A stretch of DNA of 64,000 bases from Nitrosopumilaceae archaeon (GCA_028279545.1 JANQNN010000012.1:104262-168261), one strand, 5' to 3'; shown: positions 17,233 to 26,320, counted from the first letter of the stretch. A program made the numbers and translations. Notes: generated by a model from the sequence alone, not told the origin.

Positions 17233-18219
17233 GTGTCAAGTACAATTGAAGTGAAAAAGACCCTTGTTTTTGTAATTTTTATTTTATTTTCATTAATTTT
17301 TGTTGGAGGAATATTGGGAGTTACTTTTGATGTAGCAGTTGGTGCTGGACAGGAATTGTCATATCCATCTTGGTTAGTTATTTCCTATCTTGCTGGACTT
17401 TCAATGATAGTTTTGCCTTGTACGCTTCCCCTTGTTTTCATTATTGTTCCCTTGAGCATGGGTAAAGGTGGAAAAAAAGGACTTTCTATGGCCGCTTTGT
17501 TTGGTGCAGGTCTTACCATAACAATAATGTTTTATGGATTAGGAATTGGGGTTTTAGGCCAAACTACAGAACTTGATCAAATCTCCATGTACATGTTTTT
17601 GGTTGCAGGAATAGCAGCATTTCTTTTTGGACTATCACAAATTAAATTATTGGATTTAAAACTTCCATCATACTCTGGAACGCCAAAATTTATTCAAGAA
17701 AGAGGTGATTATTCAAAATCCTTCTTCATGGGTCTTTTATTAGGAAATGCCGGAGTTGGTTGCCCAAACCCGATGTTTTACTGGCTTTTAATTTATGTTG
17801 CAGGTACTGGAAGTGCTGAGGTAGGTGCAAGTCTTGGTTTGGTCCATGGGGTTGGAAGAGCCATTCCGTTAATTTTGTTATCAGTCCTTGCCATTGTGGG
17901 AATAAATTCAACAAAAAGTCTGACCTCAAAACGAGAGAATATTGAAAAAATAACTGGATGGATGTTAATTGTAATTGGATCATTTTTAATAATTCAAGGA
18001 ATTCCTGGGGGCCATGAATGGTATGAATCAACCATCATCCATCTGGCATGGAATAATTTAGTTTCAATTTCGCCAATCCCACCTGAATTCCATATGGGTG
18101 AGCATCTTCATGATTATGATACAATAATTCCACAAGAAATAGTTCCCATTTTTCTAGCAGGTTTGATAATATTTCCCATCATATGGTATTTTACCAAGAA
18201 AAGAGAACAGCTATTATGA
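17233..18219 (+). CDS. ccdA: CcdA/DsbD-type membrane electron transfer protein
   Basis: A 328-residue polytopic protein with a GTG start. It carries the redox pair of the CcdA family: C63 in LPCTLPLV and C177 in GVGCPNPMFY, each near the start of a symmetry-related helix. CcdA moves electrons from cytoplasmic thioredoxin across the membrane to extracellular thiol proteins. The end carries an extra membrane span after a long outer loop (LHDYDTIIPQEI). It overlaps a YHS protein gene by four bases, followed by a small thioredoxin, making one redox operon. Confidence 0.9.
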   Translation: MSSTIEVKKTLVFVIFILFSLIFVGGILGVTFDVAVGAGQELSYPSWLVISYLAGLSMIVLPCTLPLVFIIVPLSMGKGGKKGLSMAALFGAGLTITIMFYGLGIGVLGQTTELDQISMYMFLVAGIAAFLFGLSQIKLLDLKLPSYSGTPKFIQERGDYSKSFFMGLLLGNAGVGCPNPMFYWLLIYVAGTGSAEVGASLGLVHGVGRAIPLILLSVLAIVGINSTKSLTSKRENIEKITGWMLIVIGSFLIIQGIPGGHEWYESTIIHLAWNNLVSISPIPPEFHMGEHLHDYDTIIPQEIVPIFLAGLIIFPIIWYFTKKREQLL

Positions 18220-18350
18220 AAGATCCTGTTTGTGGGATGGAAATAGACAAAGGTGATACACTTTTCCACAAAGGAAAGCAATATCATTTTTGTTGTGCAA
18301 CATGCAAATGGGCTTTTGAAAAAAATCCAGAACAGTTCATAGAATCATGA
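18216..18350 (+). CDS. YHS-domain metal-binding microprotein (44 aa)
   Basis: A 44-residue gene sharing ATGA with ccdA at its start and overlapping the thioredoxin gene at its end. The sequence MKDPVCGMEI and YHFCCATCKWAFEKNPEQF is a complete YHS domain. Its cysteines (CGM, CCATC) are the usual metal-binding set. YHS domains occur in copper ATPases and mercury/copper detoxification proteins. With the neighbours this suggests handling of a thiophilic metal such as copper, which is inference. Confidence 0.88.
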   Translation: MKDPVCGMEIDKGDTLFHKGKQYHFCCATCKWAFEKNPEQFIES

Positions 18351-18568
18351 AAATAGAAATTCTTACTACTCTTGGTTGTTTAAATTGCAACAAGCTTGAA
18401 AAAATGTTGGATAAACTTGGGGTATCTTACGATTTGATAGACGTTTCCATAAAACCTGATTATTTAAAAAAATATCCAATATTTACCGCACCAGGATTGG
18501 TGATAAATGATAAATTGGAATTTTCAGGAATTCCAAATTTTAAAGATTTAAAGAAGATTTTCAATTAA
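18347..18568 (+). CDS. Small thioredoxin/glutaredoxin-like protein
   Basis: A 73-residue redox protein with a C11-x-x-C14 active site (LGCLNCNKLEK) and a cis-proline-like turn at FTAPGLVINDKL. It resembles the small thioredoxins of archaea (about 80 residues). It overlaps the YHS gene by four bases, so ccdA, YHS and this gene are translated together. It may pass electrons to CcdA or reduce the YHS cysteines before metal binding. The second possibility is inference. Confidence 0.85.
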   Translation: MKIEILTTLGCLNCNKLEKMLDKLGVSYDLIDVSIKPDYLKKYPIFTAPGLVINDKLEFSGIPNFKDLKKIFN

Positions 18569-18609
18569 TCTGGTAATGTTTTTTATAATGAAAGGATTGG
18601 AAATTAAAC

Positions 18610-18861
18610 ATGACAGATTATTCAATGGATGAAAAGATGATACTTGTTCAATATGCCATAAAAAAATATGAAAAAGAAGAAGTTCTTTTTGAAAAATTAA
18701 AATCAATTTTATCAGAAAAAGATATTCAAAGAAATATTGACACATTAATTGGAACGCAAAAAGTCCGCAGGATTGGACCAGAAATCCTCCAAAACAATGA
18801 AAGTCATACTGAATTACCAGACTTGCCAGAAAATCTAAAACAAGTTATCAACCAACTTTAG
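18610..18861 (+). CDS. Small hypothetical helical protein
   Basis: An 83-residue charged protein, mostly helical (MILVQYAIKKYEKEEVLFEK...IQRNIDTLIGTQKVRRIGPE), with an acidic, proline-containing end. It has no cysteines and no membrane span. The N-terminal half reads a little like a degenerate winged helix but I cannot assign it. It sits 41 bases after the thioredoxin gene on the same strand. Confidence 0.6.
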   Translation: MTDYSMDEKMILVQYAIKKYEKEEVLFEKLKSILSEKDIQRNIDTLIGTQKVRRIGPEILQNNESHTELPDLPENLKQVINQL

Positions 18862-18899
18862 TAGTAATTATTAAATCACTTCAAAAATTTAATTAAAAT

Positions 18900-19352
18900 A
18901 TGACATACTCCAAATTTTATGCAATAATTTTTCTTAGTCTAATTGTAGTTTTTTCCACAACAGCTATAAGTTTTGCACACCCTCATCTTGGCCAAGTTCT
19001 AATAAATGATCACCTCCATAACTCAGAAACCGAATATACTCCAATAAACGGAATAATGGGTTTGGAGAAAACTACGCTCTTATTCCATGCACCTGAGGAC
19101 AATTCCTTGCCTTGGGGTTTTGTAGAGGGTAAAATAGGAAATTTTGTTCCAGGATATCCTGTAATTATTCAAATTTATAAAAATGATGAGGCAGTACACT
19201 TTGCCCAGACAGATGTAAAAGATGACGGAAGTTACACTTACAAATTTAGAGTTTTGAATGTAGAAAACAATCAAAAAACAAAAATTTTTGACGGAGATTA
19301 TTTTGTGACTATTTTCAAGGTAGTATATCTAAATCAAAATAATTTAATTTAA
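18900..19352 (+). CDS. Exported protein of unknown function
   Basis: A 150-residue protein with a signal peptide ending ISFAHPH (about residue 26). The mature start is rich in histidine (HPHLGQVLINDHLHN), which could bind metal. The rest looks beta-rich, with GFVEGKIGNFVPGYPVIIQIYK and DVKDDGSYTYKFRV, typical of a small beta-sandwich domain. Its end overlaps the convergent radical SAM gene by four bases. Proximity to the CcdA-YHS cassette is suggestive of metal handling but not proof. Confidence 0.65.
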   Translation: MTYSKFYAIIFLSLIVVFSTTAISFAHPHLGQVLINDHLHNSETEYTPINGIMGLEKTTLLFHAPEDNSLPWGFVEGKIGNFVPGYPVIIQIYKNDEAVHFAQTDVKDDGSYTYKFRVLNVENNQKTKIFDGDYFVTIFKVVYLNQNNLI

Positions 19353-20230
19353 AATCCTCTTAAACCCTGAGGCCTTGCAACTTCTGGATGTTCTTTAATC
19401 CATCTAATTTGATTAAGCATTTGTTCTTTATCTTGTGGGAAAGTACCCTTTATTGTATAAGCATTTGAACCATGGTTTGCTCTAAAAACAATTTCTTCTT
19501 TTGTTTCTATATTAGTTAGTAGGTCTTCCAACTCCTTTAATGCCTCATCATCATTTAATCTTATAAATTCACCATTATATTTTTGCAAAAATTCGTCTTT
19601 TATTCCATTTTCAAGATACAAAGTTAGTGCTCCCACGTACTGAGGTGAGCATGCATTAATTACTTCAGCAGTTCCTTGAATGTGTTCTTTTGAATATTTC
19701 TTTCCACCAAGTCCTAAGATAATCATACAAGACATAGTGTATCCTGCTTCTTTTGCCTTGTTTACAGCTTTGATTATGGTTTTCGATGTTGCACCTTTGG
19801 TTACTTTTTTTAATACAATATCTGAGCCAGTTTCAATTCCTAGATACAGCATTGTTAATCCTGCCTTGTACATTTTTTCCAACTCTTCTGGAGTTTTCTT
19901 TAGAAGGTTCATTGGCATTGCATAACAAGAAATTCTCTCAAGGTTTGGAAATTTTTCATAGATATATTTCACGATTTTTACCATATAGTCTGCATCAAGA
20001 TTTATTGCATCTCCATCTGCTAAAAATACTCTAGTAGTGTCTGGGAGCTGTTTTGCCATCATATCAATTTCTAATTTAATTTCTTCCCAAGGTCTCTCAG
20101 AGTATTCTTTTGACCTATACATATCACAAAATGAGCATTCATTAAATGAACATCCTAAAGTTACTTGAAAAATTAGAGACCTAGCTTCTGAAGGAGGCCT
20201 ATATAATGGAGCATCATAGTTTAACATCAA
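19349..20230 (-). CDS. Radical SAM protein with CX4CX2C cluster motif
   Basis: A 293-residue protein with the cluster motif CSFNECSFC at about 26-34. That is CX4CX2C rather than the commonest CX3CX2C, and is followed by DMYRSKEYSERPWEEI. It belongs to a HemN/Elp3-like group of radical SAM proteins with the motifs RVFLADGDAINLD and YLGIETGSD. No accessory cluster or B12 domain is seen. The reaction is unknown. It stands alone, convergent with the exported-protein gene. Confidence 0.85.
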   Translation of the reverse strand: MMLNYDAPLYRPPSEARSLIFQVTLGCSFNECSFCDMYRSKEYSERPWEEIKLEIDMMAKQLPDTTRVFLADGDAINLDADYMVKIVKYIYEKFPNLERISCYAMPMNLLKKTPEELEKMYKAGLTMLYLGIETGSDIVLKKVTKGATSKTIIKAVNKAKEAGYTMSCMIILGLGGKKYSKEHIQGTAEVINACSPQYVGALTLYLENGIKDEFLQKYNGEFIRLNDDEALKELEDLLTNIETKEEIVFRANHGSNAYTIKGTFPQDKEQMLNQIRWIKEHPEVARPQGLRGF

Positions 20231-20339
20231 AGGTCTTTACCACATAAAATTACTCAATTATCTATTTTATACTTTCTAGGAGATTTTTGTATTTATCAAA
20301 CAATACATTTTAGTCTAAAATTACAGGGTAAGGTAACGA

Positions 20340-20642
20340 ATGGCAAATGATCCAGACGCAAAAAGGCTTCTTTGGTTTGTTTTTGCAGGTTCACGAGGTG
20401 GATTAAATCGATTGAAAATCATTTTTTCCTTAAGGGAAAACCCCTTAAACATAAATCAGTTAGCCAAAGAACTAGATTTAGATTATAAAGCAATTCAGCA
20501 TCACATAAAGATTTTAGAGAAAAATAATTTGATTACAAAGTTTGGAGAAAAATATGGAGTTACTTACTTCATTTCTACGTTTTTAGAAGTTAACATGGAG
20601 ACATTTAATGAAATTGCAACAAAATTGGACAAAAGTAAATAA
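20340..20642 (+). CDS. ArsR-like winged-helix transcription regulator
   Basis: A 100-residue protein with a winged helix: LKIIFSLRENPLNINQLAKE, LDYKAIQHHIKILEKNNLI and a wing through GEKYGVTYFIS. No metal-sensing cysteines are present, so it is probably not a metalloregulator of the classic type. It precedes two small membrane-protein genes on the same strand and may control them. Confidence 0.85.
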   Translation: MANDPDAKRLLWFVFAGSRGGLNRLKIIFSLRENPLNINQLAKELDLDYKAIQHHIKILEKNNLITKFGEKYGVTYFISTFLEVNMETFNEIATKLDKSK

Positions 20643-20667
20643 ACACTCAGGAGGTTTCTCTCTCTAA

Positions 20668-20952
20668 ATGGAATCTACCTCCCTAGTGTTATCTATTGTA
20701 TCAATTGCAAATATGGCAGTCCTTGGAGTTTTAATTTTCATTTTTGGAAAAATGTACGGAAAAACAAAGGCACAGCTTCCACTTGGAATGATAGTAGTAA
20801 CAAGTATGTTGTTTTTGCATAACATTATTGGAGGATTAGCTTATTTCTCACATGACCAGCTCTTCTCACACGAAATATTTCCATACATGTTAGGAGTAGG
20901 AATTGCCGAGTTGGTAGGGTTATTAATTTTCCTAAAAATTACTTTGGATTAA
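20668..20952 (+). CDS. Small membrane protein after the HTH regulator
   Basis: A 94-residue protein with three transmembrane segments (about 6-27, 38-58 and 71-90). The ribosome site AGGAGG at 20648 is strong. A histidine-containing loop (LAYFSHDQLFSHEIFP) lies between spans 2 and 3. Function unknown; its position 25 bases after an HTH gene suggests linked expression. Confidence 0.7.
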   Translation: MESTSLVLSIVSIANMAVLGVLIFIFGKMYGKTKAQLPLGMIVVTSMLFLHNIIGGLAYFSHDQLFSHEIFPYMLGVGIAELVGLLIFLKITLD

Positions 20953-20987
20953 TCTTAGTTTAATTGTAGTAATACTTTAGACAACTA

Positions 20988-21431
20988 GTGGTATCAGAAT
21001 TTTTAAAATTAAATAAAAATATTCTAATCGCATTTGCAGTATCAATTACTTTTTCAGCAGTCATAGCTCAAATTTTAGAGGAACAAGAAGATTACCTAAA
21101 CACCACTTATACTTTGATTGGTGATTATGCATTTTATTTTTCGACTTTTGGAATTTTATTTTATTTAGATAATAGAAAGAAATACTATCTTGAATCTGGA
21201 AAGTTAGATAAGGAAAAGCTCAGACATGATTTAATTAAAATAGTTACCTCCCTTGGAATTGCTGAAGTTGTATATACTATCGCTCGATGGATTTTACAAT
21301 ATTACTTTTTGACCATAAATTATGATCCTTATTTGGCTTCTATAGTATCACAAGTTATATCTACAATTATCTATATGATAGTAGTAAATTTGAGTGTGAA
21401 ATTGACAAGAGTGTATAGAAATGACAATTAA
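20988..21431 (+). CDS. Small membrane protein
   Basis: A 147-residue protein starting at GTG 20988, with about four transmembrane segments and a basic loop between spans 2 and 3 (NRKKYYLESGKLDKEKLRHD). It overlaps the RNase H gene by 11 bases. No family is recognised. With the gene at 20668 it may form a membrane pair under the HTH regulator at 20340. Confidence 0.65.
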   Translation: MVSEFLKLNKNILIAFAVSITFSAVIAQILEEQEDYLNTTYTLIGDYAFYFSTFGILFYLDNRKKYYLESGKLDKEKLRHDLIKIVTSLGIAEVVYTIARWILQYYFLTINYDPYLASIVSQVISTIIYMIVVNLSVKLTRVYRNDN

Positions 21432-21777
21432 TGTATATGTTGATGGATCGGGAGGAGAAAATAGCGGGTATGGCTATTTTGTAAATGAAACAGGTGAATC
21501 TTCTTATGAGAAAAAACCAAATCTTACAAATAATCAAGCTGAATACCTGGCAATAATTAGCGTTCTAAAAAAATTTGAAAATTCTCAAGAAGAAATTGTT
21601 ATTTTTAGTGATTCAAAAAATACTGTATCTCAATTAAATCATGAATTTGCTATAAACAACGAACAACTTCGAACTCTTGCCCAAGAGGCTTGGCTTCTTA
21701 TAGGAAAATTTTCAAATCTAACTCTTACTTGGGTTCCAAGAAAAGAAAACCTTGCAGGTAAAATGTTGGGAAGCTAG
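21421..21777 (+). CDS. RNase H type 1-like protein with final catalytic Asp replaced
   Basis: A 118-residue protein of the RNase HI fold with D8 in VYVDGSG, E41 in NNQAEY and D64 in FSDSKN. These match the first three metal-binding acids. The fourth, normally Asp in a NxxAD motif near the end, is G113 (ENLAGKML). The basic protrusion is absent, as in other archaeal short forms. Hydrolysis of RNA in RNA-DNA hybrids is the family role, but loss of the fourth acid may lower activity. It is the last gene of the 20340-21777 run. Confidence 0.8.
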   Translation: MTINVYVDGSGGENSGYGYFVNETGESSYEKKPNLTNNQAEYLAIISVLKKFENSQEEIVIFSDSKNTVSQLNHEFAINNEQLRTLAQEAWLLIGKFSNLTLTWVPRKENLAGKMLGS

Positions 21778-21842
21778 AAAAAATAACAGATCACAAATTT
21801 CTATGAATAACTTTATTATAGAAAATCTATTACCTCTAAAAA

Positions 21843-23939
21843 GTGGCCGAGTCTGTTTTCCTTTCTCCAAAATCAATAGCGATAATTGGTGCATCTGATA
21901 AGAGAGGTAGCGTTGGAAGCACAATAACATCAAATATTATGAATGGTTTTACAGGCTCTGTTTATCCTGTAAGTCCTACACGGGAGACCGTATTTTACAA
22001 AAAAGCATACAAAAGTGTGATGGATATTCCTAAACCAGTTGACCTTGCAGTTATTGTAATAAAAAATACATTGGTTGCTACTGTTTTAGAAGAATGTGGA
22101 AAGAAAAAGATTAAGGGAGTTATTATCATTACTGCAGGATTCAAAGAAGTTGATGAAGAAGGTGCAAAGAGAGAACAAGAACTAAAAGATATTGCAAAAA
22201 AATACAAAATTCAAATAATCGGACCAAACTGTCTTGGGGTCATGAATTTAGATCCAAAAACAATGATGAACTCTACATTTTTAAAAATTACACCAAAATC
22301 TGGAAAAATTGCATTAGTTTCTCAAAGTGGTGCAATTTGTGCAGCTCTTGTAGAAGATGCAAGTGCCCAAGGTATTGGTTTTTCTGCTGTAATTAGTATG
22401 GGAAACAAAGCAGTAATGAGTGAAGTAGATGTTTTAAGGATGTTAGCTTCTCACAAACAAACCAAGGTAATTGTAATGTATCTTGAAGACATGGGAAATG
22501 GTCAAGAGTTCCTAAAAGAATGTAAAAATATTACTCGAAAACTCAAAAAGCCAGTTTTAGTTTTAAAATCAGGCCGTAGCCCTGAAGGTGCAAAAGCTGC
22601 AATGTCTCACACAGGAGCTCTAATGGGTTCTGATGAGATTTATGATGCTTTGCTAAAACAATCAGGTGCTATCAGGGTTGATACTATGGAAGAACTATTT
22701 GATTATGCAACTGCATTTTCAAAACAACCACTTCCCTCTGGAGGAGAATTAGTTATTGTTTCCAATGCAGGAGGACCTGCCATCATTTCCACGGATGCTT
22801 GTTCTAAATTAGGTGTTAAAATGGCAAAAATTGATAGTATCCGACCAAAAATTGATTCTGTAATTCCACCTTGGGGAAGCTCCAGAAATCCCGTAGATAT
22901 TGTAGGGGATGCAGATTTCAATAGATTTCATAATGTTTTAGATAGAGTACTAAAGCATCCCAAAGTTGGCTCCGTAATTTCCATGTGTACTCCTTCTGGA
23001 ACTTTGAATTACGATAAGCTTGCAGAAGTTATTGTTGCAATGTCAAAAAAATACAAAAAAACAATGCTTGCAAGTTTGATGGGATTAGATGAAGGAATTA
23101 CAAATAGAGAAATTTTAGCTAAAGGCGATGTTCCATACTATACGTATGCTGAAGGTGCGATAAGAACACTAGCTGCGATGATAAAATTTTCAAACTGGAT
23201 TAATAAATCACAAGGAACAGTTACAAAATTTAAAGTAAACAAAGCAAAAGCAAAAAAAATTTTTGACAAGGTCAAAAAAGAAAAACGACCAAATCTCTTG
23301 GAAGAAGAAGGTCTTGAAGTTCTCAAGGCATACGGGATGCCGCTACCTTCAAGTGCTCTTGCCAAAAATGAAAAAGAAGCAATTAAGATTGCAAACAAAA
23401 TTGGTTATCCTGTTGTTATGAAAATCGCCTCTCCTCAAATAATTCACAAATCAGATGCAGGCGGAGTAAAAGTTAATCTTACAAATGACAAAGAAATCAA
23501 AGACGCTTTTAAAACAATAATAAAAAATGCTAAAAAATACAACAAAAAAGCCGAGATCAAAGGAGTCCTAATTGTAGAAATGGTTAAGGGCGGTAAAGAG
23601 ATGATAATAGGATCAAAATTAGAACCTGGGTTTGGGCCAGTCATTATGCTTGGAATGGGTGGAATCTATGTTGAAGTTCTTAAAGATGTTACATTCAAGT
23701 TGGCTCCTGTAACCAATAAAGAAGCAGATGATATGATATCGGAAATTAAAACCCAAAAACTTCTACAAGGTGTTAGAGGTGAAAAACCATCAGATATTGC
23801 AAAATTGTCTGAATGCATCCAAAGATTGTCTCAATTGGTTACTGACTTTAAAGAAATCAAAGAATTGGACATGAATCCTGTTCTTGTACTTGATAAAGGA
23901 AAAGGTTGTAGAATACTTGATGTTAGAATCGGTCTTTGA
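21843..23939 (+). CDS. ADP-forming acyl-CoA synthetase (4-hydroxybutyrate-CoA ligase candidate)
   Basis: A 698-residue fused ADP-forming acyl-CoA synthetase with a GTG start. It has a CoA-binding Rossmann domain (AIIGASDKRGSVGS, 13-26), a ligase-CoA domain with catalytic H256 in SHTGALMGSD, and an ATP-grasp domain from about 470 (GYPVVMKIASPQIIHKSDAGG). It makes acyl-CoA from acid, CoA and ATP with release of ADP and phosphate, saving one phosphate bond over AMP-forming enzymes. The next gene is 4-hydroxybutyryl-CoA dehydratase, as I recall for Nitrosopumilus maritimus, where this enzyme activates 4-hydroxybutyrate. Substrate is assigned by neighbour and by that memory. Confidence 0.92.
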   Translation: MAESVFLSPKSIAIIGASDKRGSVGSTITSNIMNGFTGSVYPVSPTRETVFYKKAYKSVMDIPKPVDLAVIVIKNTLVATVLEECGKKKIKGVIIITAGFKEVDEEGAKREQELKDIAKKYKIQIIGPNCLGVMNLDPKTMMNSTFLKITPKSGKIALVSQSGAICAALVEDASAQGIGFSAVISMGNKAVMSEVDVLRMLASHKQTKVIVMYLEDMGNGQEFLKECKNITRKLKKPVLVLKSGRSPEGAKAAMSHTGALMGSDEIYDALLKQSGAIRVDTMEELFDYATAFSKQPLPSGGELVIVSNAGGPAIISTDACSKLGVKMAKIDSIRPKIDSVIPPWGSSRNPVDIVGDADFNRFHNVLDRVLKHPKVGSVISMCTPSGTLNYDKLAEVIVAMSKKYKKTMLASLMGLDEGITNREILAKGDVPYYTYAEGAIRTLAAMIKFSNWINKSQGTVTKFKVNKAKAKKIFDKVKKEKRPNLLEEEGLEVLKAYGMPLPSSALAKNEKEAIKIANKIGYPVVMKIASPQIIHKSDAGGVKVNLTNDKEIKDAFKTIIKNAKKYNKKAEIKGVLIVEMVKGGKEMIIGSKLEPGFGPVIMLGMGGIYVEVLKDVTFKLAPVTNKEADDMISEIKTQKLLQGVRGEKPSDIAKLSECIQRLSQLVTDFKEIKELDMNPVLVLDKGKGCRILDVRIGL

Positions 23940-24009
23940 TCGCCTAAAGTTTACTAGGTTTTTTACTTTTTGATCTAGAATTTTTATACAAGTTCAAGGA
24001 AGCCGTATT

Positions 24010-25542
24010 ATGGCAAACGTTGAGCGCCTAAGCACCATTAGAACAGGAAATGACTACATTGAAAGTCTTAGGGGCCGAGATCTCAAGATTTACCTCTTTG
24101 GTGAATTAGTAAAAGAACCAGTTGACCATCCAATGATTAGACCTTCAATAAACGCAGTAGCAGAAACCTATGACCTTGCAGTAAGAGAAGAAGAATTAGC
24201 ATCTGCCGATTCTTCAATTACAGGATTAAAAATTAACAGATTTTTACATATTGCTGAAAGCGCCCATGACTTGGTAATGCAAAATAAAATGCAAAGAACG
24301 TTGGGCCAAAACACAGGAACTTGTTTTCAGAGATGTGTTGGAATGGATGCACTAAATTCCTTACACTCAACTACATATGAAATAGATGAAAAACATGGAA
24401 CAGATTATCATCAACGATTTTTAGAATTTGTTAAAATGGTTCAAAAGGATAATCTCGTAATCGGTGGAGCTATGACTGATCCAAAAGGTGACAGAAGTAA
24501 AGGACCTGCCGAACAAACTGATCCAGATCTGTTTACAAGGATTGTAGATAAGGATGAAAAGGGCATTTATGTTTCTGGAGCTAAAGCCCATCAAACTGGT
24601 TGTATTAACTCACATTGGATAATTTTAATGCCAACAATTAGGTTGACTGAAAATGACAAAGATTGGGCAGTAGTTGGTGCAATACCCGCAGATGCAAAAG
24701 GAGTAACTTACATCTATGGTAGACAGTCCTGTGACACAAGAAGTATGGAGGAAGGTGAAATTGATGATGGAAATACAAAGTTTGGTGGACAAGAAGCACT
24801 AATAATTTTAGATCGAGTATTCATTCCTTGGGATAAGGTCTTCATGCATGGAGAATACGAATTTGCAGCAATGCTTGTTGAACGATTTACTTGTTATCAC
24901 CGACGAAGTTATGTTTGCAAAACAGGACTTGGTGACGTACTAATTGGAGCTGCCGCAACAATTGCTGATTATAATGGTGTACCAAAAGTATCTCATATCA
25001 AAGACAAAATTATTGAAATGACTCACCTAAATGAAACAATATTTGCTGCAGGAATAGCCTCTTCTTACATGGGACATAAAATGAAATCTGGCGTTTATCT
25101 AAATGAAGACATGCTTGCACAGGTTTGTAAGCACAACGTAACACGTTTCCCTTATGAAATTAGCAGACTTGCTCAAGACATCGCTGGAGGACTAGTTGTA
25201 ACGCTTCCATCTGAGAAAGACTTTAGACATCCAGTGGCAGGTCCATTACTCAAAAAATTCTTGGCAGGAAGAGAAGGTGTAGATGTGGAAAATAGAATGA
25301 GGATATTAAGATTAATTGAAAACATGACTCTAGGTAGAAATGCAGTAGGATACCTTACCGAATCCATGCATGGAGCTGGTTCACCACAAGCACAAAGAAT
25401 TCAAATTCAAAGACAAATGCAAATGGGTTTTAAAAAAAATCTTGCCAAGAATTTAGCTGGAATTACAAACGATGTTGAGGAACCAGCAGAATCATCAGAA
25501 TATTTTAATAGAATTTTCAAAACCAAAGATTCTCTAATCTAG
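24010..25542 (+). CDS. 4-hydroxybutyryl-CoA dehydratase
   Basis: A 510-residue flavin and [4Fe-4S] enzyme that converts 4-hydroxybutyryl-CoA to crotonyl-CoA, the key step of the 3-hydroxypropionate/4-hydroxybutyrate cycle. Cluster ligands are C105 and C109 (TGTCFQRC) with H297 and C303 (YHRRSYVCKTG), matching C99, C103, H292 and C299 of the clostridial enzyme. The H to C spacing is one residue shorter than the clostridial HRQSYGGC as I remember it. Other family sequence is present (DPKGDRSKGP, GAKAHQTG, MHGAGSPQAQ). It follows the ADP-forming ligase gene by 70 bases in the same direction. Confidence 0.96.
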   Translation: MANVERLSTIRTGNDYIESLRGRDLKIYLFGELVKEPVDHPMIRPSINAVAETYDLAVREEELASADSSITGLKINRFLHIAESAHDLVMQNKMQRTLGQNTGTCFQRCVGMDALNSLHSTTYEIDEKHGTDYHQRFLEFVKMVQKDNLVIGGAMTDPKGDRSKGPAEQTDPDLFTRIVDKDEKGIYVSGAKAHQTGCINSHWIILMPTIRLTENDKDWAVVGAIPADAKGVTYIYGRQSCDTRSMEEGEIDDGNTKFGGQEALIILDRVFIPWDKVFMHGEYEFAAMLVERFTCYHRRSYVCKTGLGDVLIGAAATIADYNGVPKVSHIKDKIIEMTHLNETIFAAGIASSYMGHKMKSGVYLNEDMLAQVCKHNVTRFPYEISRLAQDIAGGLVVTLPSEKDFRHPVAGPLLKKFLAGREGVDVENRMRILRLIENMTLGRNAVGYLTESMHGAGSPQAQRIQIQRQMQMGFKKNLAKNLAGITNDVEEPAESSEYFNRIFKTKDSLI

Positions 25543-25575
25543 ATACGGCCTGATACTTTCGCGGTAATTTTATAA

Positions 25576-26277
25576 CTAATTTTTGGTATCGTCTGACTTT
25601 TTCTTGTCTGATTTTTTTTCATCCTTTTTAACTTCATCATTTTCCTCTTCAGGAACTGATGAATCAGAATGTTCAGAATATTCCGAATCCTTTTTTAATT
25701 TATCGAGATCTGAAAAATCTGCTGATTTGTCAGGTTCCTTTTTATCAAGAGGATCACTTAAAGAGAGTTCCTTTACATTTTTCCTCTTGATAATTTCTTT
25801 TACTATCATTACCCCAATTACTAAAACAATCAGAATATAGTTAATTGGTGGTTTTAAAATCTGGGTAACATATCCAATTTGGGGAATAATGTATTCAACT
25901 TTTCCAATATATTCTTCCTTTGTAATTGGAAAGTCTGTTCCTGGAATTGAGGCCACATTATTGTCTCCTTTTGTTCTAATTGTTTTGGGATCCTCATTTG
26001 TAATTGAAACAACTCTGTGTACTATTACCCTGTCATGTCCTGACGGTCTATCAAACACAATAATATCTCCAATTTGAACATCCTCAAAGTCAACGTGACC
26101 TTGCACAATTAAAACATCATAAACTTGTAATGCAGGAATCATACTCCCACTTGCTACAACATAAAATGGATTTTCAGTTCCAAAAACAACTTGTAACCCA
26201 ATCCAAATTATAATTACACCAACAGCTACAATTACTAGGTCCTTGATTACGTTTTTTGAGATTAATCGCTTAGCCAA
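25576..26277 (-). CDS. Archaeal signal peptidase I
   Basis: A 233-residue S26B-type signal peptidase with TTG start. An N-terminal membrane span (12-33) precedes catalytic S45 in VASGSMIP. H87 (VIVHRVV) and D105 (TKGDNN) complete the archaeal Ser-His-Asp set. A second span (about 145-165) is followed by an acidic and lysine-rich cytoplasmic tail of some 60 residues, DKKEPDKSADFSD and onwards, unusual in length. It removes signal peptides from exported proteins, which are plentiful in this window. Confidence 0.92.
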   Translation of the reverse strand: MAKRLISKNVIKDLVIVAVGVIIIWIGLQVVFGTENPFYVVASGSMIPALQVYDVLIVQGHVDFEDVQIGDIIVFDRPSGHDRVIVHRVVSITNEDPKTIRTKGDNNVASIPGTDFPITKEEYIGKVEYIIPQIGYVTQILKPPINYILIVLVIGVMIVKEIIKRKNVKELSLSDPLDKKEPDKSADFSDLDKLKKDSEYSEHSDSSVPEEENDEVKKDEKKSDKKKSDDTKN

Positions 26278-26320
26278 TAATTTTCACGTCTTTTCACACT
26301 TGATTATTTTAACTTAAAAA

